From assembly GCA_018242255.1 (NCBI GenBank), contig JAFECH010000004.1, forward strand, positions 1 to 44,134: DNA of 44,134 bases, in the 5' to 3' direction. Below are positions 26,343 through 34,964 of this stretch, in pieces. The DNA comes from Pseudomonadota bacterium (lineage in GTDB: Bacteria > Pseudomonadota > Alphaproteobacteria > Rhizobiales > Hyphomicrobiaceae). Below the pieces are notes generated by a model, which saw nothing but the letters and a program-made list of their open reading frames with translations, was not told where the DNA came from and did not search any database. The position numbers and the translations under genes were made by a program. How positions within the stretch are numbered: position 1 is the first letter of the stretch; each line of letters begins with the position of its first letter.

Positions 26343-27526
26343 GCGAAGGCCTGCAGCCCCGTGATGGCGCGACCGAGGATCAAGGCGTGGATGTCGTGTG
26401 TGCCTTCATACGTGTTGACCGTTTCGAGGTTCAGCATGTGGCGCATCACCTGGAACTCTTCCGAGATACCGTTGCCGCCGTGCATGTCGCGGGCCGTGCG
26501 CGCGATGTCGAGCGCCTTGCCGCAGTTGTTGCGCTTGATGAGCGAGATCATCTCGGGTGCAAACTTGCCGTCGTCGAGCAGACGGCCGACGCGCAATGCC
26601 GCTTGAAGCCCGAGCGTGATCTCGGTTTCCATATCGGCGAGCTTCTTCTGGACGAGCTGCGTGGCGGCGAGCGGGCGGTGGAACTGCTTTCTGTCGAGCG
26701 TGTATTGCCGCGCCGCGTGGAAACAGAATTCGGCCGCGCCAAGGACGCCCCAGGCGATACCGTAGCGGGCGCGATTCAGACAGCCGAACGGTCCGGCCAA
26801 GCCTTCCGCGTTCGGCAGCAGCGCGTCGTCGGGCACTTCGACGCCGTCCATGACGATCTCGCCTGTGACGGAGGTGCGAAGCGACAGCTTGCCACCGATT
26901 TTCGGCGCCGAAAGGCCTTTCATGCCTTTGTCGAGAACGAAGCCTTTGATCTTGTCGCCGTGAGCCTGGGACTTCGCCCAGACGACAAAGACGTCAGCGA
27001 TCGGCGCATTGGTGATCCACATCTTCGAACCCGAAAGCCGGTAGCCGCCGTCGACTTTCTCGGCGCGTGTGCGCATTCCGCCGGGATCTGAGCCGGCGTC
27101 GGGTTCGGTCAGGCCGAAGCAGCCGATCAACTCGCCGCTGGCGAGTTTGGGCAAATACTTCTCTTTCTGCGCGTCGCTGCCGTAGGCATAGATCGGATGC
27201 ATCACGAGAGACGACTGCACGCTCATCATCGAGCGATAACCGGAATCGACGCGCTCAACCTCGCGCGCAATCAGGCCGTAGGAAACGTAGTTCGAATCCG
27301 AGCCACCGTAGTCTGCGGGCAGCGTTGGGCCGAGTAATCCGAGCGCGCCCATCTCGCGGAAGATACCGGGGTCGGTGGCTTCACGGGCGTAGGCCTCGAT
27401 CACGTGCGGTTGCAGTTTGTCCTGCGCGAAAGCCCGGGCCGTGTCGCGGATCAATTTTTCGTCTTCCGACAATTGGTCTTCCAGAAGGAGTGGATCTTCC
27501 CAATCGAATTTCAAACCGCCCGACAC
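26339..27526 (-). CDS. gcdH: Glutaryl-CoA dehydrogenase
   Basis: FAD enzyme that oxidises and decarboxylates glutaryl-CoA to crotonyl-CoA, passing electrons to ETF. The family-specific C-terminus [16 protein letters not shown] followed by [18 protein letters not shown] is present, with the catalytic Glu in YEGT. I chose the GTG at 27526 (395 residues, the usual length) because GGAG lies six bases before it. An in-frame ATG at 27565 would add 13 residues without family match. The next gene, the CoA-transferase, overlaps by 4 bp and supplies the substrate. Confidence 0.94.
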   Translation of the reverse strand: MSGGLKFDWEDPLLLEDQLSEDEKLIRDTARAFAQDKLQPHVIEAYAREATDPGIFREMGALGLLGPTLPADYGGSDSNYVSYGLIAREVERVDSGYRSMMSVQSSLVMHPIYAYGSDAQKEKYLPKLASGELIGCFGLTEPDAGSDPGGMRTRAEKVDGGYRLSGSKMWITNAPIADVFVVWAKSQAHGDKIKGFVLDKGMKGLSAPKIGGKLSLRTSVTGEIVMDGVEVPDDALLPNAEGLAGPFGCLNRARYGIAWGVLGAAEFCFHAARQYTLDRKQFHRPLAATQLVQKKLADMETEITLGLQAALRVGRLLDDGKFAPEMISLIKRNNCGKALDIARTARDMHGGNGISEEFQVMRHMLNLETVNTYEGTHDIHALILGRAITGLQAFA

Positions 27527-27715
27527 GTTGCGCTCCTGATCGGCACTACAATCGGGCGTCACCATAGGTGTCGCGGGAGAGATAGGGAATATGGGCGATG
27601 AATTGGTTTCATTTGGTCTTGATGCGGATCAAGCGGGCGGCGGCGTCCATTGCCGTCGACGTTCCGCAATGCCATATGGGCGGACACATCGCGCCATTCT
27701 TCAAGGTTTCATCCC

Positions 27716-28495
27716 ATGTCCAAGCGCCCTCTCGTCGGTGTCATTTGCTGTCAGCGCAACCCTGATGATCCGTTTCAGGGCGTTGCGGAGCGGTATCTCA
27801 AGGTCGCGCCGTTTATGGACGCGGATCTGGTGCTGGTGCCGTCGATGCCGGACATCATGGATGCGGCGTCGATCCTTAGCCGTCTGGACGGTGTGATGCT
27901 GACGGGAAGTCCGTCGAACGTTGCCCCGAAACTCTATGGTAGCGCGGACGCAGGCGAAGGGCCGTTCGATCCCGGTCGCGATGCGATGTCGTTTCGGCTG
28001 ATCGCGGAATCCGCCGAACAGAATCGGCCGGTGCTCGGCATCTGTCGCGGCTTTCAAGAAGTGGCGGTTGCCTATGGCGCGACGCTCCGGCCCGATCTCG
28101 GCGCAGCGGAGCGCGAGCAGGTGCATCATGCGCCGCCCGGCGTGGCTTTTGCCGATATGTTCGCGTTCGAGCATCGCGTCGATCTAGCGCCGTCAGGGGT
28201 GCTTGAGCGCGTGATGGGATCACCGTCGATCACGGTCAATTCGGTGCACTTTCAAGGTATCCGCGATCTTGGCGGCAAGCTCGCTGTCGAGGCGAAAAGT
28301 CCCGACGGTGTCGTCGAGGGCATCCGGCCGAAATCGGGCGAGCGCATCCTCGCGGTGCAATGGCATCCCGAATGGCGCGTCGCGGACAATGCCAATTCGC
28401 GTGAGCTGTTTGCTTGGTTCGGATTGCTGCTAAGAGGTGCGACGATGCAGGAAGCCGCCGAGCGCGTCGCCGAGACGATGCGCCAGGACAGCTGA
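27716..28495 (+). CDS. Gamma-glutamyl-GABA hydrolase family protein (PuuD-like, class I amidotransferase fold)
   Basis: A 259-residue cytoplasmic hydrolase. The nucleophile Cys110 lies in GICRGFQE and the His-Glu part of the triad in QWHPEW; LTGSPSNVAP marks the oxyanion region. In the family PuuD cleaves gamma-glutamyl-GABA in putrescine breakdown, but no other Puu gene is near, so the substrate is open. The ATG at 27716 has AAGG nine bases before it; an ATG 66 bp upstream is in frame but unsupported. It converges on the MarC gene with only 6 bp between stops. Confidence 0.87.
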   Translation: MSKRPLVGVICCQRNPDDPFQGVAERYLKVAPFMDADLVLVPSMPDIMDAASILSRLDGVMLTGSPSNVAPKLYGSADAGEGPFDPGRDAMSFRLIAESAEQNRPVLGICRGFQEVAVAYGATLRPDLGAAEREQVHHAPPGVAFADMFAFEHRVDLAPSGVLERVMGSPSITVNSVHFQGIRDLGGKLAVEAKSPDGVVEGIRPKSGERILAVQWHPEWRVADNANSRELFAWFGLLLRGATMQEAAERVAETMRQDS

Positions 28496-28501
28496 CGTTC
28501 C

Positions 28502-29185
28502 TCAATGGACTGAAGCGAGGGTCGCCTGCAGCGCGCCCTGGATGCCGGTCATCAGAATTTGCACGCCGATGCAGAGCAGCAGAAATGCTGAGAGCCGGGT
28601 CAGGATGCGAGCACGGCCGGGGCCAAGCAGCGAGACAAGACGGTCGGCGTAGGCGTAGCAGGCGCCGACTGTCAGCGCGACGGCGATAGCTGCGCCGCAG
28701 GTGCCGGCGAAAAACGGTAGAAGCTCGGCAGCCTCGCGTGGCCGGTTGGCGCTCAATGCGATAGCGACCGAGATCGTGCCCGGTCCTGTCGTGAACGGCA
28801 TGGTCAGCGGAAAGAACGCGACGTCGCTGCCCCACGCTGCGGCCCTATTGGTGCCGGACGCATGGTCTTGCTTGCGGTCTTCGGTTTCCTGCGGATTGTA
28901 GAGCATGCGCCATCCGGAGACGGCAACGACGGTGCCGCCTGCAACGCGCAGAGCATCGATACCAACGCCAAAAAAGCTCATCAAGGTCGCGCCGACCAGC
29001 AGCGAGACGAGCATGACGATGGCAGCATAGGTCGCGACGCGCCACGCCAAGGAAACGCGTTCGGGATGGGGACGACCGAGCGTGATCTGGCTATAGATCA
29101 GCGCGCCGCCGAACGGATTGACGATCGAGAACAAGGCGGGAAAGGCAACGAGAAAACTCGTAATGATGCCGCTGAAGTAAGCCAT
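28502..29185 (-). CDS. MarC family integral membrane protein
   Basis: A 227-residue inner-membrane protein with six hydrophobic segments and the MarC signature: FPALFSIVNPFGGALIY at the start and FPLTMPFTTGPGTISVAIAL in the middle, an internal repeat of the NP/TGPG type. Despite the name, MarC has no shown role in multiple antibiotic resistance; its function is unknown. It stands alone, separated by 81 bp from the Nudix gene upstream on the same strand. Confidence 0.9.
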   Translation of the reverse strand: MAYFSGIITSFLVAFPALFSIVNPFGGALIYSQITLGRPHPERVSLAWRVATYAAIVMLVSLLVGATLMSFFGVGIDALRVAGGTVVAVSGWRMLYNPQETEDRKQDHASGTNRAAAWGSDVAFFPLTMPFTTGPGTISVAIALSANRPREAAELLPFFAGTCGAAIAVALTVGACYAYADRLVSLLGPGRARILTRLSAFLLLCIGVQILMTGIQGALQATLASVH

Positions 29186-29266
29186 GGATTTTGTGAAGGT
29201 GACCCCGCTATCGAAGCACGATCTTCTATCCCTGAACGCGCTGGCGCGATAGTGCGGCCGAACGGA

Positions 29267-29716
29267 CTACCACGCGGCCGATTGCTCTACCCCACCAAAC
29301 ACTTCTTTCAGCCGCCGCGACGTGCCGGGCGACAGTTGTTCGGGTAGATCGTCGAGTGCACAGAACCGCTGTTCGGCGACTTCGGCATTGGCTTTAGGCA
29401 CGACGTCGCGCCGCCAATGACGAATAAGAAAAAGAATGATGTGATCGCCCGGGAAGTCGTCGAAGTGGGAATAGATTCCGATCAGGCGTGGGGGCTTGAC
29501 GATCGTAACGCCGGTTTCTTCCAGAACTTCTCGCGCGAGGGCTGTTTCGACGTCTTCGCCGTGCTCGACGCCGCCGCCGGGAAAGTGCCAGCCGGGCCGA
29601 TAGCCGTGCCGAATGAGAAGCACACGAGAGGCGTCGTCGACGATCAGGCCCTGGGCGCCGAGCGTGACGATATCGGCGCGTCGCGACAGAAAACATTTGA
29701 GGCGGCTCAACATCAT
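29267..29716 (-). CDS. Nudix hydrolase
   Basis: A 149-residue pyrophosphohydrolase. The full Nudix box G-x5-E-x7-REVLEETGV is present (GGGVEHGEDVETALAREVLEETGV region), giving the metal-binding glutamates, and the preceding PGWHFPGGG fits. The substrate cannot be told. Its ATG at 29716 overlaps the stop of the FAD monooxygenase gene as ATGA, which decides the start against one 24 bp upstream. Confidence 0.9.
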   Translation of the reverse strand: MMLSRLKCFLSRRADIVTLGAQGLIVDDASRVLLIRHGYRPGWHFPGGGVEHGEDVETALAREVLEETGVTIVKPPRLIGIYSHFDDFPGDHIILFLIRHWRRDVVPKANAEVAEQRFCALDDLPEQLSPGTSRRLKEVFGGVEQSAAW

Positions 29717-30900
29717 TTCAGGGCCCAACCGTAGAGCCAATCAAAACCCGCCATGACGCTCTCGGGCGGGCGTAGCTTCATGACGGTGTTGCGGGCGAGC
29801 GCTGACGGGCCATGCATATGATAGATGCGGCCATTGCGCATCGAGGACTCGACAACTTTGCTGACGCGCGGGCGGCGCGCTTGATCGTAATTCCAAAGCC
29901 CGTGTTCGAGATCGCTGTTCGAAGGCGCGATGTTCGACGCGAGCGTGACCGCGTCTTCGAGTGCCATGACGGCGCCCTGGGCGAGAAACGGCAGCATTGG
30001 GTGTGCGGCGTCGCCGAGCAGTGCCGCGCGGCCTGATGTCCAATGTGTGAGTGGTGGGAGGCGATAAAGCGACCACTGCCGCCAAGTCAGCGTGCTGTTT
30101 GCCAGCGACCGAAGCGACGGTGCGAAGGATTGTATTTTGTCTTTGACGGCGTCGGCGGCCGCGGGTGCATCCCACCCTTCACTCAATGTCGGATCGTCGG
30201 CGATGACGACGAGTGCGACGTCACGGCCGCCCGTGACGGGATAGTGGACGGCGTGGGCGGCGGGTGAGAGCCAGATGTGTACGGCATTGCGATCCAGCTC
30301 GGGCGGCATATTTTCTCCCGTCGTGACACTGCGAAAGGCGGTTTTGCCGACGGGCGCCGGAATAGCCGATTGGCCTGCGATGCTGCGACGGAGCGTGGAC
30401 CACAGCCCGTCTGCCGCGACGAGAAGTGAAGCGCGCAACGCTTCGCCTGATGCATTGACCGCGACGATGCCGTTCGGTTCGTCACGGCAAGAGACGATTT
30501 CGGTTGCGCGCGATAACGTGATGCGCGGCTCGCTTTCGGCGCGCATTCGCAGCGCAGAATGCAAATCGCGGCGATGGGCGGTCCAGTAGGGCGAACCATG
30601 ACGCTTGGCGAGCCAGGAGCCGAGCGGCAGGCGCGTCAGCTCGCGGCCTGTTGCGCCATCATGGACAACGAGCGTGTCGGGGCTTGCGACTTTGCCTGCC
30701 AGAAATTCTGCGACACCGAGCTGTTGCAGAATGCGCGTGCCGTTGGGGCCGATCTGGATGCCGGCGCCTTCGTCTGGAAATTCGGTCCGGCGCTCACAGA
30801 CGCGAACGTCGATGCCGCGCTGGGCAAGCGCGATGGCGGTCGCGAGGCCGCCGATGCCGCCACCGGCGATCAGGGCGCTTAGGCGTTGGGAGCCGGTCAC
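29713..30900 (-). CDS. FAD-dependent aromatic monooxygenase (salicylate hydroxylase-like)
   Basis: A 395-residue group A flavoprotein monooxygenase. The dinucleotide motif AGGGIGGLATAIAL (about 11-24), the DG motif LVAADGLWSTLR (about 159-170) and the second FAD motif ALLGDAAHPMLPFLAQGA (about 293-310) are all present. It should hydroxylate an aromatic ring with NAD(P)H and O2; the overall look is closest to salicylate/3-hydroxybenzoate hydroxylases. It lies 25 bp after the CHCC zinc-finger gene and overlaps the Nudix gene, forming a three-gene operon with no ring-cleavage gene nearby. Confidence 0.9.
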   Translation of the reverse strand: MTGSQRLSALIAGGGIGGLATAIALAQRGIDVRVCERRTEFPDEGAGIQIGPNGTRILQQLGVAEFLAGKVASPDTLVVHDGATGRELTRLPLGSWLAKRHGSPYWTAHRRDLHSALRMRAESEPRITLSRATEIVSCRDEPNGIVAVNASGEALRASLLVAADGLWSTLRRSIAGQSAIPAPVGKTAFRSVTTGENMPPELDRNAVHIWLSPAAHAVHYPVTGGRDVALVVIADDPTLSEGWDAPAAADAVKDKIQSFAPSLRSLANSTLTWRQWSLYRLPPLTHWTSGRAALLGDAAHPMLPFLAQGAVMALEDAVTLASNIAPSNSDLEHGLWNYDQARRPRVSKVVESSMRNGRIYHMHGPSALARNTVMKLRPPESVMAGFDWLYGWALK

Positions 30901-30925
30901 GCGATTTCCGAAACGTATTTAGAGT

Positions 30926-31168
30926 TCAAGCGGCGTCTGCGACGAGGCTGTCTTTTGGATCGCTCTCGGTCGCTTTGAGGCGCGGATCGTAGATGTACAG
31001 CGTCGAGCAATACGGGCAGAGGATCTGGTTGTCCTGACCCATGTCGAGGTAGACGTGCGGATGATCGAAAGGCGGCCGGGCGCCCATGCAATTGAACTCT
31101 TTCACGCCGACGAAGATTCGCTCGGCGCCAACGTCGTTGGCGAAGTGCGGGATTACGGCTCCGGCCAT
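30926..31168 (-). CDS. CHCC zinc-finger protein (NDUFS6-like)
   Basis: An 80-residue protein with the zf-CHCC pattern: Cys27 in FNCMGARPPFDHPHVYLDMG, His38, then Cys51 and Cys54 in CPYCSTLYIYD. This fold matches the mitochondrial complex I accessory subunit NDUFS6, and alphaproteobacterial homologues are known. A role beside complex I is possible, but no nuo genes are in this window. The ATG at 31168 has AAGGA seven bases upstream; a longer frame to 31258 is unsupported. First gene of the operon with the FAD monooxygenase and Nudix genes. Confidence 0.88.
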   Translation of the reverse strand: MAGAVIPHFANDVGAERIFVGVKEFNCMGARPPFDHPHVYLDMGQDNQILCPYCSTLYIYDPRLKATESDPKDSLVADAA

Positions 31169-31272
31169 GCTGCATCCTTCCGCAATGGGAGATGTTTGGC
31201 CGCACCATATCCTCGTGGCGGCGAGGATGGTAGGGGACATAAAAAAACTTTCGGGCAATTGAGTGCGGCAGC

Positions 31273-32070
31273 ATGAACCATTTCGACAGCGACGGGGTCC
31301 ACATCGCGTTTCTCGACACCGGAGGCGGCGGCGACAAGCCGCCTGTTCTGCTCATTCATGGCTTTGCCTCGAACGTCGAGACGAATTGGGTCAACACCGG
31401 CTGGGTGACATTTCTGACGCGCGCCGGATATCGCGTCATCGCGCTTGATAACCGCGGCCACGGTCAGAGCCAGAAGCTTTACGACCTAGTCGATTATGGC
31501 GCGCCGCTGATGGCGGAAGATGCGCGGCGGTTGCTTGACCATGTCGGCGTGAAGACAGCCAACGTCATAGGGTATTCGATGGGCGCGCGGATTTCCGCCT
31601 TTCTCGCGCTGACGCATCCCGATCGCGTGGCGCGCGTCGTGTTCGGCGGACTTGGTATCAACATGGTGCGCGGGATGGCGGGGACTGGTCCCATCGCGCG
31701 GGCGCTCGAAGCGCCGAGCATCGAGGAGGTGACCAATCCGACGGCGCGAACGTTCCGGGCTTTTGCCGAGCAGACGAAGAGCGATTTGCGGGCGCTGGCG
31801 GCATGCATTCGATCGTCGCGTGCGCCGATCACGGCGGAGATGATCGGTCAGATCGCGGTGCCTGTGTTGGTCGCGGTCGGAGATCAAGATGTTATCGGCG
31901 GATCGGCGGAAGAACTCACCAAGCTCATTCCCGGAGCCCGGGCTTACACAATTCCGGGCAAGGATCACAATCGCGCCGTCGGCGACCGGTCGTTCAAGGC
32001 GGAAGCGCTGGCGTTTTTCGAGGCTGGCGAACGTGCGGGTGCGGAAAACGGTGGCCCTGAGGACCGATGA
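31273..32070 (+). CDS. Alpha/beta hydrolase (Ser nucleophile)
   Basis: A 265-residue cytoplasmic hydrolase. LLIHGFASN (about 26-34) gives the oxyanion hole, Ser102 in GYSMGA is the nucleophile, GDQD supplies the acid and GKDHN the base. The acyl group acted on is unknown. It is divergent from the CHCC zinc-finger operon, with a 104-bp shared promoter region, so the two units may be co-regulated. Unlike the hydrolase at 9421 it has no signal peptide. Confidence 0.88.
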   Translation: MNHFDSDGVHIAFLDTGGGGDKPPVLLIHGFASNVETNWVNTGWVTFLTRAGYRVIALDNRGHGQSQKLYDLVDYGAPLMAEDARRLLDHVGVKTANVIGYSMGARISAFLALTHPDRVARVVFGGLGINMVRGMAGTGPIARALEAPSIEEVTNPTARTFRAFAEQTKSDLRALAACIRSSRAPITAEMIGQIAVPVLVAVGDQDVIGGSAEELTKLIPGARAYTIPGKDHNRAVGDRSFKAEALAFFEAGERAGAENGGPEDR

Positions 32071-32178
32071 ACCGGGCTCGCACGGGGGATTGATCGCTTA
32101 AGCCGGCTCGAAGGTCCTCAGGGCACACGCTCCTGCCGAGGCGAGTGGCTTCGGCAAGCATTTATCTGTCCCGACGGT

Positions 32179-32221
32179 GCGTCTTCGGACCGGTACGCGG
32201 TACTAGTCCGATCGAAGACGC
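32179..32221. repeat. Long imperfect hairpin
   Basis: GCGTCTTCG (32179-32187) pairs with CGAAGACGC (32213-32221). Inside, GAC/GTC and GTAC/GTAC (32193-32196 with 32200-32203) continue the stem across a small bulge. There is no T run. It lies about 110 bp after the alpha/beta hydrolase gene and may be an RNA processing or transcription end signal, or a dispersed repeat unit. Confidence 0.5.
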
Positions 32222-32510
32222 GGGGGACGGTGCTCATTGCCGTCTCGCACGCGATACGAGTTCGAGCCCGGCAGCACCTCCGGGAGCGCTTGCGAAATAG
32301 CCGTGCTCAATGACGCGGCCATTTCAGGCATGTGTCGGGGTGGCGTTACCTGTGGATAACTTTGGCGCTGCAACTTTGTGCGACTTGACTGCCACATGAC
32401 AGCGTCGCCTTCGGACCGCCGCAACCAGCCTTCGCATCGCCAAGCTAGCGGCCCAAATCCGTCTGAAAAGCCAGTAATATAGCTGTTTTCCGGGTTGATC
32501 TCGCATTTCT

Positions 32511-32526
32511 TTAACGGGACGTTAAC
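32511..32526 (+). promoter_or_regulatory. CtrA-type binding site upstream of the extensin-like gene
   Basis: TTAACGGGACGTTAAC matches the alphaproteobacterial CtrA consensus TTAA-N7-TTAAC exactly. It ends 23 bp before the ATG of the extensin-like gene, close enough to cover its promoter. Adjacent GTTAACGTTAAC (32521-32532) adds a further half-site. The match is seen in the sequence; regulation is inference. Confidence 0.6.
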
Positions 32527-32549
32527 GTTAACGCCGCTTACTCGCCATC

Positions 32550-33236
32550 ATGGTTCCGCGTCGTATCCGAGTTCTTGTGCCCACGGCCGTCCTGATGCTT
32601 TCGGGACTCGGCATGCTTTGGGGCTGCGGAACGACGGGACCAAGCTTTCAGGTCCGAGACGATCCGTGGCGAACGCCGGAAGAGCGTGCCTGTCTTGCGT
32701 CCGGTGTCGTGCGGCAGACGGCATTCGTTCGTGCGCGCTCGGCGTTGGGTGGCCCGAGCGTTTGCGGTGCAGTCGAACCGTTCGAAATGTCGGCGGCGGA
32801 CAACGGCCGGGTTGCGTTCAATCCGCCAGCGGCTTTGCGCTGTCCGATGATCCCGCAGCTCGACCGCTGGGTGAAGGAAGTCGTCGAACCGGCGGCGCGC
32901 TATCAATTCGGGCAGCAGCTCGTCGGCATCAAAGTGCTCGCATCTTATTCCTGCCGGCCGATGAATAACGTCGAAGGCGCGATGATCTCGGAGCATGCCT
33001 ACGCGAATGCTATCGACGTTGGCGGTTTCACGCTCGCCGACGGCACGACGATCAGCGTCCAGCGCGGCTGGAACGGGTCGCGGGCGGAGCAAGCCTTTTT
33101 GCGGGTCGTGCACGATGGGTCGTGCGCCTATTTCACGACGGTGCTCGGTCCGAACTACAACAGCCTGCACAGCAATCATTTCCATCTCGACCTGGCGCAT
33201 CACGGCCGTGACGGGTTGATGCACATCTGCAAATAG
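32550..33236 (+). CDS. Extensin-like family protein, putative peptidoglycan-active lipoprotein
   Basis: A 228-residue exported protein. The N-terminus has a signal with a lipobox-like LWGC at about residues 23-26, so it may be lipid-anchored. The core follows the bacterial extensin-like domain (PF06904): KVLASYSCRP, SEHAYANAIDVGGF and LGPNYNSLHSNHFHLDLAH, whose His and Asp residues sit where D-Ala-D-Ala peptidases of the M15 fold bind zinc. A role in cell-wall remodelling is therefore likely but not shown. A CtrA-type site upstream suggests cell-cycle timing. Confidence 0.85.
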   Translation: MVPRRIRVLVPTAVLMLSGLGMLWGCGTTGPSFQVRDDPWRTPEERACLASGVVRQTAFVRARSALGGPSVCGAVEPFEMSAADNGRVAFNPPAALRCPMIPQLDRWVKEVVEPAARYQFGQQLVGIKVLASYSCRPMNNVEGAMISEHAYANAIDVGGFTLADGTTISVQRGWNGSRAEQAFLRVVHDGSCAYFTTVLGPNYNSLHSNHFHLDLAHHGRDGLMHICK

Positions 33237-33278
33237 GGTCCGCGTGCAGAGCGCGCGCAAATCCGCTAGAAGCGCCCC

Positions 33279-33929
33279 ATGACTTGGGATCACGATCCGC
33301 CTCGCGGCCACCGGCGCGGCTACCACCACGGCAATTTGCGCGAAGCCTTGATGAAGGCGGCGCTCGATTTGATCGCGGCGAAGGGGCCGTCCGGATTCAC
33401 ATTTGCGGAAGCGGCGCGCGCGGCCGGCGTAAGTCCGGCTGCGCCCTATCGGCATTACCGCGACCGCGACGCGCTGATGGCCGATGTGGCGCGGCATGCG
33501 TTCGAGCAGTTCGAAGCTAAGCTGCGGCAAGCCTGGGCTGGCGGGAAGCCCGATCCATTCAAGGCGTTCGAGCGTGTCGGCAGGGCGTATCTCGATTTCG
33601 CGCGACAGGAGCCGGCGCAATATTCGGCGATGTTCGAATCGGGTCTTTCATTCGCGGCTTTTCCCGATCTGCATGTTGCGGGCGAACGGGCGTTCGATGT
33701 GCTGAAAGATGGGTGCGCGGCGCTGGTCGCGACGATGCCCGAAGCCAAGCGGCCGCCGGTCATGATGATGGCGCTTCACATTTGGGCCCAGGCGCATGGG
33801 ATTGCGTCGCTATTTGCCCGCGGTGACGAGGCGCGTCGTCCCATTCCGATGGCGCCTGAAGACCTGCTCGATGCCGCCGTACTGATTTATTTAGACGGAC
33901 TGGGCGTCAGAAAAACAAACAGCAGTTGA
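33279..33929 (+). CDS. TetR family transcriptional regulator
   Basis: A 216-residue repressor. The N-terminal DNA-binding domain has GYHHGNLREALMKAALDLIAAKGPSGFTFAEAARAAGVSP in outline (about 14-55), with the helix-turn-helix at about 42-62 ending in YRHYRDRDAL. The C-terminal part (AMFESG...HIWAQAHGIASL) fits the WHG-type ligand domain. It follows the extensin-like gene by 42 bp. Targets are unknown; the palindrome at 34374-34388 is one nearby candidate. Confidence 0.9.
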   Translation: MTWDHDPPRGHRRGYHHGNLREALMKAALDLIAAKGPSGFTFAEAARAAGVSPAAPYRHYRDRDALMADVARHAFEQFEAKLRQAWAGGKPDPFKAFERVGRAYLDFARQEPAQYSAMFESGLSFAAFPDLHVAGERAFDVLKDGCAALVATMPEAKRPPVMMMALHIWAQAHGIASLFARGDEARRPIPMAPEDLLDAAVLIYLDGLGVRKTNSS

Positions 33930-34090
33930 TAGTCCGCCTAAAGCTGCGCGGTTTTCCCGCTGGGATCATTGCCGCTTCCTAGATGATCCGCATACTTATG
34001 GCTTACCGACTCGCCGAAGTACCCACTCCGCGTCTCTCGGGCGAGCCCGAATTTTTTATGCGATTTTTGCAAGATCTTCAGGAGTTCTCG

Positions 34091-34300
34091 ATGGCTGGCA
34101 AATGCCCGAAATGTCAAAACGTCGTGGGAAACGTTCGCACCGAGCAGATTGGCATCACCAACATGACGGGCAATACCTTCAGCGGCGCCAGCTACGTGTG
34201 CCCGCATTGCCAGACCATTTTGGGTGTTGTCGTCGATCCTTATGCCTTCAAAAACGAGATCGCGATCGAGGTGACGAAACGGATGCGCGGCGGTCGCTGA
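34091..34300 (+). CDS. Small zinc-ribbon protein (69 aa)
   Basis: A 69-residue cytoplasmic protein with two Cys pairs, CPKC (about residues 5-8) and CPHC (about 38-41), enclosing a beta-rich segment, as in a zinc ribbon. The C-terminal part is basic. AGGAG lies seven bases before the ATG, which rules out longer in-frame starts at 33983. Function unknown; the fold suggests nucleic-acid or protein binding. A weak hairpin (34292-34313) followed by six T residues overlaps its stop and may end the transcript. Confidence 0.8.
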   Translation: MAGKCPKCQNVVGNVRTEQIGITNMTGNTFSGASYVCPHCQTILGVVVDPYAFKNEIAIEVTKRMRGGR

Positions 34301-34319
34301 GTTCTTCTCGACCTTTTTT
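34292..34319 (+). terminator. Weak intrinsic terminator after the zinc-ribbon gene
   Basis: A 5-bp stem (GGTCG/CGACC) with a 12-nt loop followed by six T residues. The stem is short and starts inside the coding end, so strength is doubtful. Confidence 0.35.
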
Positions 34320-34373
34320 GCTCGCTAGCCGCCCGCACCTCTTGAACGCACCCCTTGCCGTCTTACGTATGTG

Positions 34374-34388
34374 AATGTAAAATACATT
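34374..34388. promoter_or_regulatory. Palindrome upstream of the DUF2852 gene
   Basis: AATGTA-AAA-TACATT is a perfect 6-bp inverted repeat with a 3-bp spacer. It ends 26 bp before the ATG at 34415, just ahead of the ribosome site GAGGAGAGG, so it probably overlaps the promoter. Its AT-rich make-up stands out from the surroundings. A repressor site is likely; the cognate protein is unknown. Confidence 0.55.
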
Positions 34389-34414
34389 TACATCCTAACG
34401 AGGAGAGGGTGGCA

Positions 34415-34870
34415 ATGACGCAAGTGGTGCAGACACTCGATGACTTCGGCCGGCCCGCGTGGCTTGCCGCGATGGTTCTTGGGTTCATCGTCTTCTGGCC
34501 GGTTGGTGCTGTCATCCTGGCCTATATGCTTTGGAGTGGACGCATGAACTGCGGATGGCACGGTGGTCGGGGTCGCGAACGGTGGGAAAACCGCATGGCG
34601 GAAGGTTTCGAGCGGGCGCGAAACCGAATGGAAGAAAAATTCGGCGGTTTCGGTGGAAGTCGAGGCGGTCGTTATTCCAGCGGTAATAAGGCCTTTGACG
34701 ATTATCGCGAGGCGACGCTGAAACGGCTCGAAGACGAAGAGCGGGAATTCCGGGAATTTCTGGAGCGTCTGCGGCAGGCAAAAGACAAGTCGGAGTTCGA
34801 TCAGTTCATGGCCGAACGGCGCGATCGGCCCGAGCGCGGCCCGGAACCGGGTTCCGTACCCACGACTTGA
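34415..34870 (+). CDS. DUF2852 family membrane protein
   Basis: A 151-residue protein of the alphaproteobacterial DUF2852 family. One hydrophobic stretch (AWLAAMVLGFIVFWPVGAVILAYMLW, about 15-40) is followed by a Gly/Arg-rich linker and a charged helical tail containing GNKAFDDYREATLKRLEDEEREF. GAGGAGAGG lies just before the ATG and sets the start, against an in-frame ATG 60 bp upstream. Function unknown. The next gene encodes a paralogue of the tail module. Confidence 0.82.
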   Translation: MTQVVQTLDDFGRPAWLAAMVLGFIVFWPVGAVILAYMLWSGRMNCGWHGGRGRERWENRMAEGFERARNRMEEKFGGFGGSRGGRYSSGNKAFDDYREATLKRLEDEEREFREFLERLRQAKDKSEFDQFMAERRDRPERGPEPGSVPTT

Positions 34871-34964
34871 TCTCGAGAAATGATGTAGGGCGGCCGGAGA
34901 GGTCGTCCTAAATATCTTCCCAGCCTTTTGTTAGGTGTGCCCACCCATACGCGGAGCGGACGCG

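Larger units (their letters stand above)
32071..32549. other. Intergenic stretch with a large hairpin and a CtrA-type site
   Basis: No convincing protein gene. It contains the inverted repeat at 32179-32221 and, just before the extensin-like gene, a perfect CtrA-type box at 32511-32526, both listed separately. A minus-strand 73-codon frame (32203-32424) has no ribosome site and overlaps the hairpin. Confidence 0.55.
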
